From Bacteroidota bacterium (GTDB taxonomy: Bacteria; Bacteroidota; Bacteroidia; 2-12-FULL-35-15): a stretch of DNA of 8,407 bases. The translations under genes and the position numbers were made by a program. Shown one piece after another: positions 1 to 6,992 of the stretch. The notes under the pieces are model-generated. The model did no database searches. It saw only the letters and a list, made by a program, of their open reading frames with translations, and was not told where the DNA came from. The stretch spans positions 1 through 8,407 of the forward strand of contig JAPLDC010000120.1 of assembly GCA_026391935.1 (NCBI GenBank), written 5' to 3'. The first letter of the stretch is position 1; the number at the start of each line of letters is the position of its first letter.

Positions 1-1473
1 AAGGTTTCCGATGGACTCGATGATTCAACCTATATTGAAAGAGCGTGGTCGTTTTTGAATGAAGGTAAATTCCCTTATTTTCAGGGTCCTGCATACCCTG
101 TTTTTCTTTCCATCTTCTTGAAATTGTTCGGATTGAATGTGGTCGCATTAAAATCTTTTTCGGTGATGTGTCAGTTTGGTTTTGTTTGGTTCACCTACAA
201 AACATTCGTGAAAAGAATTCCATACACCGTTTTGGTGGCCTTGCTTGCCTTCATTTCGTTAAACGATTATATTCAATTTTATTCCAGTCAGACCTTCACA
301 GAAACATTTTTCTTGTTTGTGCAATCGATGTGTTTATATGTAATGTTCAAGATCATTGATAGCATTAATAGTGAATTAGGATGGGTGGAAGGATTCAAAC
401 AAAATTACATGAAATGGATCTTGTTCGGATTGTTGTTCGTGTTGTTATCGACCTCCAAAAGTATTGCCTTTGTGACCATTGTAGCCGTTTTTGCTTATTT
501 TATTGTTAAGAAGAATTACAAACAGGCAGTGTATGCTTTCGTTGCATTTTTCGCTATCAGGATGGTCTATCAATGGGTTACCACAGCGATGTTTGGGGCA
601 AATGATGCCAATCAATTGGAAATGATGCTTCGCAAGGAGTTGTATAAACCTGCATCGGGTCATGAAGATATTAGCGGGATGATCAGTCGTTTTTTTGATA
701 ATTGCGGCACCTATTTTTCTTTACATGTTTACCGGATATTACATGTGCGGCCATTCAAATATGCTGCGGATAGTATTGTTCCTTTCTTTGAATTCCTGAC
801 TTCTTTTTTTATTGGTGTATTTGCACTATTCAGTTACAAAAAAAATAATTTCATTTTTTTTACAAGCATTTATCTGATCGTCCTTTGCGGAGGTATTTTC
901 TTTGGTGTGCAGGCAGCTAACATGCAAGACCGTTTGATCATTATTGTTATGCCCTTTATTTTTCTTTTATTTTATTATGGTACCTATGAATTAGCAAAAC
1001 GTTATTCTGGGTTTCAAACTATTTTTGTTTTGGTTTCCTGCGCATTTTTGTTGTGGAATGTCGTTTGTTCATTGGAAAGGATGAAAGAGAATTCAAAAGC
1101 TGGTTACACCCCCGATTATGAAAATTTTATTAAGATGAGTAAGTATTGTGCAGATAGTTTACCTGCTGATGCACAAGTGATCTCGAGAAAACCTGCCATG
1201 TCCTTTATTTATAGTGGAGGGAAAAAATTCGTGGGTCAGTTTATTACAACGTCAACCGATGCCGATACTGTTTTGATGGGATGGAAAAAAGAAAATATTC
1301 AATACGTGATATTGGCAAGTCTACGAATGAATCCTGCGAAAAACAACAACAGGATCATAAATAATATTCACAGAATGATAGGACCTGTTTATCAAAAATA
1401 TCCTCAAAAGATACGATTGGTAAAATCAATAGGCACAACCGAGAAATGCGAGTTGTACGAAATAAAATATTAA
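1..1473 (+). CDS. GT39-like membrane glycosyltransferase, 5' end cut by window edge
   Basis: Integral membrane glycosyltransferase of the GT-C type (ArnT/PMT-like, family 39), expected to move a sugar from a polyprenyl-phosphate donor on the outer face of the inner membrane; acceptor unknown. The frame is open from base 1, so the gene starts upstream; the TTG at 55 is not a credible start. The 490 visible residues begin inside the first outer loop, where DGLDDSTY (residues 5-11 of the fragment carry the acidic pair D7, D8) matches the catalytic Asp loop of the family, followed by the usual G-x-P and GPAYPVF. SSQTFTETFF follows near residue 100, a typical GT39 feature. Many hydrophobic helices follow, then QDRLIIIVMPF, resembling the family's ERYLLPxxP segment. 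The last 120 or so residues are soluble, with ADSLPADAQVISRKP and a YVIL strand as in other GT39 proteins. TAA ends it 26 bases before the convergent GT2 gene. Perhaps 50-80 residues are missing. Family call good, substrate unknown. Confidence 0.85.
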   Translation, partial: KVSDGLDDSTYIERAWSFLNEGKFPYFQGPAYPVFLSIFLKLFGLNVVALKSFSVMCQFGFVWFTYKTFVKRIPYTVLVALLAFISLNDYIQFYSSQTFTETFFLFVQSMCLYVMFKIIDSINSELGWVEGFKQNYMKWILFGLLFVLLSTSKSIAFVTIVAVFAYFIVKKNYKQAVYAFVAFFAIRMVYQWVTTAMFGANDANQLEMMLRKELYKPASGHEDISGMISRFFDNCGTYFSLHVYRILHVRPFKYAADSIVPFFEFLTSFFIGVFALFSYKKNNFIFFTSIYLIVLCGGIFFGVQAANMQDRLIIIVMPFIFLLFYYGTYELAKRYSGFQTIFVLVSCAFLLWNVVCSLERMKENSKAGYTPDYENFIKMSKYCADSLPADAQVISRKPAMSFIYSGGKKFVGQFITTSTDADTVLMGWKKENIQYVILASLRMNPAKNNNRIINNIHRMIGPVYQKYPQKIRLVKSIGTTEKCELYEIKY

Positions 1474-1499
1474 AATCTTCTCCTGCGTTTTCCGGAAAT

Positions 1500-2219
1500 T
1501 TATAATGTAGGTTTATTTCCGATCAATCGTTGAAAGAAATAATAGAACAAAGATTGATAGGCATTTTTTATTGCATTTTTAGAAACTCGCGGTGAAGGCG
1601 CCTGATAGTGAATAGGCACTTCAAATATTCTGCGTTTACGAAGCAAGTACCTTAATTCTGTTTGATAAAAATGCGCCTTGGATTTAAATTCGTGATTGAT
1701 GATCTTGCCTACTACATCTCTATGAAAACTCATATCGCGTAATTTAGTTCCCAGTAAAACGTTGGCCAAAATAGTTCCTGTTTTAGAAAGCATTCTTCTT
1801 TTGAAAGGAGAATCGCCCATGGAGCCACCATTGATGAATCGGCTGCCGAAAGCACATTCGTTTCCTTCATTTAATACACGTAAGAACATTGGGATTGCTC
1901 TTGGGTCGTGCGACAAACCTGCATCCATTTCAATGATAATGTCATGGCCTGCTTCATAGGCAACACGCAATCCGCGGACGTATGCGTCAACAACATTTTT
2001 ATTTTCAGGTGCCCAAACAGTTACATATCTTGGATCTTTAGCGGATAAGGCCTGGCAAAGTTCTAAGGTTTTGTCGTTGGATGCTTTATCGATAATAAAA
2101 TAAACATTACCCGGATTCAGTTCATTGATCACAAAATTGAGCATATCAATAAACGGAACAAAATCCTCTTCCTCATTGGCCATTGGAACTACAATAGCCC
2201 ATTTTTTATAATAGAACAT
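1500..2219 (-). CDS. DPM1-like family 2 glycosyltransferase with altered active-site motifs
   Basis: Cytosolic GT-A fold glycosyltransferase, 239 residues, resembling polyprenyl-phosphate mannose/glucose synthases (DPM1 type). No transmembrane tail is present. Visible motifs are VVPMANEEEDF (residues 10-20), a nucleotide-binding strand ending IIDKASNDKT (42-51), EMDAGLSHDP (97-106), FGSRFINGG (124-132), and a C-terminal segment YQTELRYLL and VPIHYQAPSPRVSK (185-214). Three departures from DPM1 norms stand out. VDDGS is replaced by IDKAS. The DAD metal motif reads D99-A100-G101. After LLGTKLRDM (155-163) the expected TSGF(R/Q)xF loop is missing and the text jumps to SFHRDVV. The first two may be subfamily traits; the third looks like a 15-base in-frame deletion at about 1728-1731. 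The ATG at 2219 is directly preceded by AGG and lies 15 bases after the stop of the membrane glycosyltransferase, so the two are probably cotranscribed. It may charge a lipid carrier for one of the neighbouring GT-C enzymes (inference). Activity is uncertain. Confidence 0.85.
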   Translation of the reverse strand: MFYYKKWAIVVPMANEEEDFVPFIDMLNFVINELNPGNVYFIIDKASNDKTLELCQALSAKDPRYVTVWAPENKNVVDAYVRGLRVAYEAGHDIIIEMDAGLSHDPRAIPMFLRVLNEGNECAFGSRFINGGSMGDSPFKRRMLSKTGTILANVLLGTKLRDMSFHRDVVGKIINHEFKSKAHFYQTELRYLLRKRRIFEVPIHYQAPSPRVSKNAIKNAYQSLFYYFFQRLIGNKPTL

Positions 2220-2234
2220 CCTGTTTAAATTAAA

Positions 2235-3852
2235 TTATTTAAGTGCTTCTAAAAATTTATTCTCTCTTACTTTATCATCATTATGTTTAAAGTAATATAA
2301 ATAATAATCGTTGTAATCTTTTTGTAATTCCGCCTTTGAAACGGCAAGCAATTTGTTTTGAATATAATCATCTAAGAACAATTGAAAATCGGTGAATTTA
2401 AAACCATCGCCCAAACGCTGTTTCAATTGTTCAATAATTTTATTGTTGTAGGTGATGATCTCTGTTCTTATTTTAAAATTACCAACTTCAAGTTGCGCAT
2501 ATTTGTATTGATCTTTTGTGATCGGACTTCTGTTGAATAAGAACTGAATGCCTTTATTTTGAAGGTATTCGTTGGTAGCATGTTTCTCATGTCCGATACG
2601 GCCCCTTTGGGTAATTTTAGAATGCGCAATGAGAGTGTCTGTCAAGCCGTGATATTCTTGCTCATAATTGAAATTTGCAAAATACGCCATACAACCTTGT
2701 CCGCCTCTGACCAATAAATTTGCATCAATTCCTTCAAATGTTTTGTGAAGCGCTTTACCGAGCTTCATCTCATTTTCAATCGGTAAATAGGTAGTATATA
2801 CCCATTGTTCATCAGCGACATCACGGTTAAGCGTTGTGATGATCTTTCCGTCTTTATCGGGAGCCTTAAAAACATCGGCACGGATCTGTGTTTCAGGAAT
2901 ACTGCAAAGTAATAATACCGCCAGTATGATATTTAAATTCTTTTTTGAAAAATAATTCAGCAAGGAATAAAAAATGATGAAATAAATAAATGGCGCAATA
3001 GGTATAATAAAACGTGCGTGCATAAAGTCGCCACCAACCTTCGCAACAAATAGTATCAGGTAAGCATACACCACAATTATGGAAGTTAAAAAAGCAGCAT
3101 TCCACTTGTCAGCAGCATATTCTTTTAGTCGTGCGAGAGGTTTCCCTTGTAAGGCAGGCCATAAAACGAGTGGCGGAAGAATGATAATTAAGAAGGAAGT
3201 GAAATGCGGTTTGAAATACAGCCACAAATAAAAAAATCCTTTGCTGAACAAGGTTTCATTTCCAAGTTTTACATAATAGGTATTCGGAAAAATAAATCCG
3301 TAGTAATTGTAGCGCCAAATAAAATAGGGAATGTAAATTATAAAAAAGGCAAGATTAAAAAAGAGGAGCATCGAAATGATCTTCGAGAGTTTTGTTTTAT
3401 TGAGCAGTTGATTTAAAACCAATAAGCCATTCACACCAAAGGTGATCAATAATGCATCAGGGCGAGTCATCATCGCTAAGATCAAAAATAATCCGGTGAG
3501 CATCAATTTTGTGTTCTCTTTGAGATCGGAAAAGAAAAATGTATAAAATGAAACACCTAATAAAAAGGTGTAGAACGATGTTTCTAAACCACTGGTTGCC
3601 CAGATATTGTAATCATAATTTAATGCGAGTGAGAGAGTGACAAATGGTAAGATAAAAACATTGTGTTTGTTGGATATTTTGTATCCGATGATCGAGAAGA
3701 GCGTTAATGTTCCGATCGACGAAATTATTCCTAGTGTTTTATTTTTTGTTAGATGATTGTAATTGAGTTTTGTATTGATAGTGTACGGCAATAAAAAGTG
3801 TTTTATTATTTTGTTGCAGCGGCTGTTCAATTTTATTTTTCGGGTTCGCCAT
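2235..3852 (-). pseudogene. AftB-like GT-C membrane glycosyltransferase, N-terminal region lost by frameshifting deletion
   Basis: Multi-pass membrane glycosyltransferase resembling the AftB (GT89-like) group. A long frame (2235-3830) carries family landmarks in order, numbered from a TTG at 3830: IWATSGLET (77-83), TRPDALL (122-128), PYFIWRYNYYG (168-178), FPNTYYVKLG (181-190), KVGGDFMHARF (264-274). A soluble C-terminal domain follows with RGGQGCMAYF, EYHGLTD and QRGRIGHEKHA (375-418). This frame has no ATG in its first 109 codons and only begins at the second or third helix. The normal start, first helix and outer loop with the DDA(F/Y)I..R and EGYTN/S motifs are absent. A plausible true start lies one frame over: ATG at 3852 opens MANPKNKIEQPLQQNNKTLFIAV, a cytosolic tail running into a helix, but that frame stops at 3739. 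I infer a deletion of about 60-75 codons, not a multiple of three, joining near 3777-3795. It might also be an assembly error, or a TTG-started protein lacking its catalytic loop. It sits upstream of the GT2 gene in the same operon. Confidence 0.7.
3739..3852 (-). other. Severed start fragment of the AftB-like gene (37 codons)
   Basis: The ATG at 3852 opens a 37-codon frame beginning MANPKNKIEQPLQQNN and continuing KTLFIAV before turning into non-hydrophobic, low-quality sequence (HYQYKTQLQSSNKK) and a TAA at 3739-3741. The first 23 residues look like a real N-terminus: a short polar tail, then the start of a hydrophobic helix. The last 14 look like out-of-frame reading of the long downstream frame, whose own text over the same bases (KLNYNHLTKNKTLG) fits the family. 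The frame offset between the two is one base. I read this as the stranded 5' end of the broken gene rather than an independent small protein. Confidence 0.5.
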
Positions 3853-3893
3853 AGTATGTATTAATGTAATATTTGATCTAAACGTTGGAAAAA

Positions 3894-3901
3894 CAAATTT
3901 A
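3894..3901 (-). promoter_or_regulatory. Candidate -7 element for the glycosyltransferase pair
   Basis: On the - strand these bases read TAAATTTG, an exact match to the Bacteroidota -7 element TAnnTTTG, 41 bases before the ATG at 3852. No clear TTTG (-33) element is found 17-21 bases further upstream, so the promoter is only half supported. It is the best-placed match before the broken glycosyltransferase gene. Confidence 0.35.
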
Positions 3902-4150
3902 CTATCTTTTATCTATTTATGCCTTTAATAAACAGAAAATCCGTTAAGGAACTTCCTGATTTTCATTACTCAATAACCGTTTATTCTTCTGCAGTAATTC
4001 AATTGCGTTGAAATAATTCCATTTTTATTAATATTTCAGTTTGCGTATTTGTTTTGAAGAAAATTCTTTATTCCATTTTAGAAATATGGAACCAATTATT
4101 TGCGAAAATCCCCCGTATTATTCTACCGAAAAATAAATATGTTGGTTTTA

Positions 4151-4182
4151 TTTGTTTTACTCCTGATTTTAAAGTATTTTTG
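4151..4182 (+). promoter_or_regulatory. Bacteroidota-type promoter of the suf operon
   Basis: TTTG at 4151-4154 (-33 element) and TATTTTTG at 4175-4182 (-7 element, matching TAnnTTTG) are separated by 20 bases, the spacing known for the main sigma factor of Bacteroidota. Transcription would start near 4188-4191, giving a leader of about 60 bases before the first suf gene. It is the only full two-part match I found in front of this operon. Confidence 0.7.
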
Positions 4183-4187
4183 TCCTC

Positions 4188-4208
4188 TATTTAGATTGAT
4201 TCTAAATA
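4188..4208 (+). promoter_or_regulatory. Candidate operator: palindrome at the suf transcription start
   Basis: The arms TATTTAGA (4188-4195) and TCTAAATA (4201-4208) are perfect reverse complements around TTGAT. Read around the central G at 4198 the site is a 21-base near-palindrome of 10-1-10 form with one mismatched pair. It begins 6 bases after the -7 element and so covers the predicted start of transcription, where a bound repressor would block RNA polymerase. suf operons are commonly controlled by iron- or Fe-S-sensing regulators (Fur, IscR/SufR, DtxR-type). Which of these would bind here cannot be told from the sequence; the odd-centred symmetry is compatible with a Fur-like dimer. Confidence 0.55.
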
Positions 4209-4248
4209 AAAATATGTTGTAAGTAATTCATTATAAGAAAGATATAAA

Positions 4249-4575
4249 ATGATAACAGTCTCAGAAAATGCAAAACAGCATGCCATAAACCTGATTTTAA
4301 GTGAAAATCGCCCTCAGGATACTTTTATCCGTGTAGGAGTTGATGGTGGCGGATGTTCAGGACTTTCCTACAAATTGGAATTTGATAATCAGATCAAAGA
4401 AGGAGATCAGGTATTCGAAGACAAAGGAATAAAGATCGTGGTAGATAAAAAGAGTTTTTTATACCTGATAGGAACCGAATTGGATTATGCGGGAGGTTTA
4501 AATGGAAAAGGCTTCGTTTTTAACAATCCCAATGCAAGCAGAACATGTGGTTGCGGAGAGTCGTTCGGAGTATAA
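4249..4575 (+). CDS. sufA: A-type iron-sulfur carrier (HesB/IscA/SufA family)
   Basis: A cytosolic 108-residue A-type carrier, the usual length for the family. It accepts iron-sulfur clusters from the SufBCD scaffold and hands them to target apoproteins. The three invariant cysteines are present: C36 in GVDGGGCSGLSY, and C100 and C102 in the C-terminal TCGCGESFGV. The core between them (LEFDN, then IKIVVDKKSFLYLIGTELDYAGGL, then GFVFNNPNAS, where NPN precedes the cysteine pair) is typical. The ATG at 4249 follows an A-rich stretch with a weak AAGAAAG. It is the first gene after the suf promoter and palindrome, and is followed by sufB after 100 bases, so it is named sufA by context. By sequence alone IscA, SufA and ErpA cannot be separated with certainty. 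Confidence 0.92.
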   Translation: MITVSENAKQHAINLILSENRPQDTFIRVGVDGGGCSGLSYKLEFDNQIKEGDQVFEDKGIKIVVDKKSFLYLIGTELDYAGGLNGKGFVFNNPNASRTCGCGESFGV

Positions 4576-4627
4576 AAACTAGTAATAGGGCGACAGTAGT
4601 AATTGATGGTTTGGAGTTATAAGTCAT

Positions 4628-4654
4628 AGTTTAGAATTTTTTAATTCTTAAACT
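4628..4654 (+). repeat. AT-rich hairpin in the sufA-sufB spacer
   Basis: AGTTTAGAATT (4628-4638) pairs with AATTCTTAAACT (4643-4654) across a TTTT loop, leaving a single bulged T. The stem ends 21 bases before the sufB ATG. It could be an mRNA processing or stability element, or a weak attenuator. Its TTTAGA ... TCT(T)AAA halves recall those of the palindrome at 4188-4208 but with a wider gap, so a second regulator site is also possible. No sufB-specific promoter is clear. Confidence 0.4.
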
Positions 4655-4675
4655 TTGCAAAATTAAAATAAAGAA

Positions 4676-6127
4676 ATGGCAAACGAGATTTTAGAAGATC
4701 AGATAGGCGGGGAATATAAGTACGGATTTGTTACTGATATCGAGGCGGATAATGCTCCGAAAGGATTGAATGAAGATATTATCCGGTTTATTTCCAAGAA
4801 AAAAAACGAACCCGAATGGATGTTGGAATATCGTTTAAAGGCATTTCGTTATTGGTTAACCCTGGAAGAGCCTCACTGGGCGCATGTTTCCTATACCAAA
4901 CCAAATTTTCAAGATATCATCTATTACTCAGCACCAAAACCAAAAGTACAATTGAATAGTTTGGATGAAGTAGATCCTGAATTATTAAAAACATTTGAAA
5001 AGCTTGGTATCTCTATTGAAGAGCAAAAACGTTTAAGTGGTGTAGAAAGTAGAATTGCTGTGGATATAGTGATGGACAGCGTTTCAGTAAAAACAACTTT
5101 CAAAGAAACCTTATCAGAAAAAGGAATTATTTTTTGTTCATTCGGAGAAGCCGTTCAAGAGCATCCTGAATTAATAAAAAAATATATGGGCTCGGTTGTT
5201 CCTTATACCGATAATTTTTATGCAGCATTAAATTCAGCTGTTTTCACAGATGGATCATTCTGTTACATTCCGAAAGGAGTGCGTTGTCCGATGGAACTTT
5301 CAACTTATTTCAGGATTAATGCTTCCGGTACCGGTCAGTTTGAGCGCACCTTGATCATCGCTGACGAAGGTGGTTATGTTAGTTATCTGGAAGGATGCAC
5401 GGCACCAATGCGTGATGAAAATCAGTTGCATGCTGCAGTTGTGGAGATCGTTACGCATAAAAATGCAGAAGTAAAATACAGTACCGTTCAAAATTGGTAT
5501 CCTGGAGATAAAGAAGGGAAAGGCGGGATTTTTAATTTCGTTACCAAGCGTGGAATTTGTTTAGAAGATAATTCGAAGATATCCTGGACGCAAGTAGAAA
5601 CAGGATCTGCAGTAACCTGGAAATATCCATCGGTAATTTTAAAAGGCGATAATTCAGTGGGCGAATTTTATTCTGTTGCTGTTACAAATAATTATCAGCA
5701 GGCAGATACCGGAACAAAAATGATGCATCTTGGAAAAAATACAAGAAGCACGATTATATCCAAAGGGATCTCAGCAGGCTTTAGTAATAATAGTTACAGA
5801 GGATTGGTGCGTATCGCTAAAGGTGCCAGTAATGCGCGTAATTTTTCGCAATGTGATAGTTTATTGATGGGTGATAAATGCGGAGCACATACATTTCCAT
5901 ACATCGAAATAAAAGATAAGTCGGCAGTAGTAGAGCATGAAGCAACCACTTCAAAAATTGGTGAGGATCAATTGTTCTATTGCAAGCAACGCGGAATAGA
6001 TAATGAAAAAGCGATCGGGTTAATTGTAAACGGATATTGCAAAGAAGTATTAAATAAGTTACCGATGGAATTTGCCGTTGAGGCTCAGAAACTTTTGGCG
6101 GTTTCATTGGAAGGGTCGGTTGGATAA
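4676..6127 (+). CDS. sufB: Fe-S cluster assembly scaffold protein SufB
   Basis: Core scaffold subunit of the SufBC2D complex, on which new iron-sulfur clusters are built with sulfur from a desulfurase. Length (483 residues) is normal. The N-terminal region (ISKKKNEPEWMLEYRLKAFRYW, near 39-60) is typical, followed by the right-handed beta-helix core (GSVVPYTDNFYAALNSAVF; FRINASGTGQFERTL; SYLEGCTAP). The C-terminal helical part binds SufC. C393 in SQCDSLLMGDKCGAHTF corresponds by my alignment to E. coli C405, and E422 in VEHEATTSKIGEDQ to E434, both implicated in nascent cluster binding; C402 and H421 are also kept. The ATG at 4676 lacks a Shine-Dalgarno but fits the family's start. It follows sufA by 100 bases and precedes sufC by 76 in the same direction. 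I see no frameshift or missing segment. Confidence 0.97.
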   Translation: MANEILEDQIGGEYKYGFVTDIEADNAPKGLNEDIIRFISKKKNEPEWMLEYRLKAFRYWLTLEEPHWAHVSYTKPNFQDIIYYSAPKPKVQLNSLDEVDPELLKTFEKLGISIEEQKRLSGVESRIAVDIVMDSVSVKTTFKETLSEKGIIFCSFGEAVQEHPELIKKYMGSVVPYTDNFYAALNSAVFTDGSFCYIPKGVRCPMELSTYFRINASGTGQFERTLIIADEGGYVSYLEGCTAPMRDENQLHAAVVEIVTHKNAEVKYSTVQNWYPGDKEGKGGIFNFVTKRGICLEDNSKISWTQVETGSAVTWKYPSVILKGDNSVGEFYSVAVTNNYQQADTGTKMMHLGKNTRSTIISKGISAGFSNNSYRGLVRIAKGASNARNFSQCDSLLMGDKCGAHTFPYIEIKDKSAVVEHEATTSKIGEDQLFYCKQRGIDNEKAIGLIVNGYCKEVLNKLPMEFAVEAQKLLAVSLEGSVG

Positions 6128-6135
6128 AATAATTC

Positions 6136-6190
6136 ACCACGGATTACGCAGATCAACACAGAATCTGTGAAAGTCTGAGAAATCTGTGGT
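6136..6190. repeat. 55-base interspersed-type palindrome between sufB and sufC
   Basis: An imperfect palindrome centred on base 6163. The outer arms ACCACGGATT (6136-6145) and AATCTGTGGT (6181-6190) pair fully with one G-T wobble. CAGA (6149-6152) pairs with TCTG (6174-6177), and the centre CACAGA-A-TCTGTG (6157-6169) is perfect. All pairs share one axis, so the transcript would fold into one long hairpin. The CCACAGATT / CACAGATT wording resembles short non-coding repeats scattered through many Bacteroidota genomes. A partial relative lies in the next spacer at 6960-6980. It fills nearly the whole 76-base spacer. Confidence 0.65.
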
Positions 6191-6203
6191 TAAATAAAAA
6201 AGT

Positions 6204-6956
6204 ATGTTAAGTATAAAAAATCTACACGCCTCCATTGGAGGAAAAGAAATTCTGAAAGGAATTAATTTAGAAGTAAAAGCCGGAGAAGTTCATGCAATCA
6301 TGGGACCAAATGGTTCCGGGAAAAGTACTTTGTCTGCAGTACTTGCAGGAAGAGAAGATTATGAAGTTACGGAAGGATCGATAACTTTCAACGGTAAAAA
6401 TTTATTGGAGTTGTCTCCTGAAGACCGTGCCAGAGAAGGAATATTTCTTGCTTTTCAGTATCCGATAGAAATTCCGGGAGTTAGCAATGTGAACTTTTTG
6501 AAAACTGCATTAAATGAAATTCGCGCTTATAAAGGATTAGAACCTATGGAAGCAAAAGATTTTTTAGCGCGGTTAAAAGAGAAACAAAAATTGGTTGAGT
6601 TGGATGGCAAACTTGCAAACCGTTCTGTGAATGAAGGGTTCAGCGGTGGTGAGAAAAAAAGAAATGAGATTTTTCAGATGGCGATGTTAGATCCTTGTTT
6701 GGCAATATTAGATGAAACAGATAGCGGATTGGATATTGATGCCTTGAGAATTGTTGCCGGCGGTGTAAATAAATTAAAATCAAAAGACAATGCAACGATT
6801 GTGATCACTCACTATCAGCGCTTGTTGGATTATATCGTTCCGGATGTGGTACATGTTTTATTTAACGGGAAGATCGTAAAATCCGGTCCGAAAGAATTAG
6901 CCTTGGAGTTGGAAGAAAAAGGATATGATTTTATTAAAGAAGAAGTTGGAGCTTAG
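6204..6956 (+). CDS. sufC: Fe-S cluster assembly ATPase SufC
   Basis: ABC-type ATPase that binds SufB and SufD and drives the conformational change needed for cluster assembly. Although it is an ABC protein, it works in a soluble complex, not in transport. The 250-residue length is standard. Motifs: Walker A GPNGSGKST (34-42), Q-loop Q85 in LAFQYPIEIPGV, signature FSGGEKKRNE (146-155), Walker B LAILDE (166-171), D-loop SGLD (174-177), switch histidine H203 in VITHYQRLLDYI. The FQYP...IPGV and GGEKKRNEI wording is diagnostic for SufC against other ABC ATPases. The ATG at 6204 directly precedes LSIKNLHASI and has no Shine-Dalgarno, only an A-rich run. It lies between sufB and sufD, each spacer holding repeat DNA. 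Confidence 0.97.
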   Translation: MLSIKNLHASIGGKEILKGINLEVKAGEVHAIMGPNGSGKSTLSAVLAGREDYEVTEGSITFNGKNLLELSPEDRAREGIFLAFQYPIEIPGVSNVNFLKTALNEIRAYKGLEPMEAKDFLARLKEKQKLVELDGKLANRSVNEGFSGGEKKRNEIFQMAMLDPCLAILDETDSGLDIDALRIVAGGVNKLKSKDNATIVITHYQRLLDYIVPDVVHVLFNGKIVKSGPKELALELEEKGYDFIKEEVGA

Positions 6957-6959
6957 GTA

Positions 6960-6980
6960 GCCACAGATTCACAGATTTTT
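6960..6980. repeat. Remnant of the CCACAGATT-type repeat, sufC-sufD spacer
   Basis: Right after the sufC stop the DNA reads GCCACAGATTCACAGATTTT. This shares CCACAGATT and CACAGATT wording with one arm of the palindrome at 6136-6190. It looks like a truncated or degenerate copy of the same repeat family, lacking the second arm. Short, so the assignment is tentative. Confidence 0.45.
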
Positions 6981-6992
6981 AATTTAAATAAA

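Larger units (their letters stand above)
3853..4248. other. Divergent intergenic region between the glycosyltransferase pair and suf operon
   Basis: A very AT-rich stretch of 396 bases with no credible protein gene. It holds the suf promoter (4151-4182) and palindrome (4188-4208) on the right and a weaker - strand promoter candidate (3894-3901) on the left. An interrupted inverted repeat lies at 3936-3963: AAAATC and AGGA pair with TCCT and GATTTT, with a 5-base bulge CGTTA. Its role is unknown. Nothing recognisable was seen in the remaining bases from about 3964 to 4150; no tRNA or known riboswitch pattern was found by eye. Confidence 0.6.

Noticed and set aside
55..57. TTG at 55 as start of the first glycosyltransferase
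   Set aside because: The same frame is open to base 1 and the 18 residues before it match the family's catalytic Asp loop, so the gene must start outside the window.
1474..1499. Palindrome TTTCCGGAAA (1489-1498) between convergent genes as a bidirectional terminator
   Set aside because: A 10-base palindrome with no loop and no flanking T-run does not make a convincing intrinsic terminator.
4070..4092. Inverted repeat TTCCAT ... ATGGAA in the intergenic region
   Set aside because: A 6-base stem with a 9-base loop is common by chance in sequence of this composition.
4086..4136. Possible 16-residue peptide frame in the divergent intergenic region
   Set aside because: It is short, has no ribosome binding site and no recognisable family, and is expected by chance in AT-rich DNA.
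5817..6140. - strand reading frame over the end of sufB
   Set aside because: It lies opposite the conserved C-terminal coding region of sufB and has no recognisable domain; a shadow frame.
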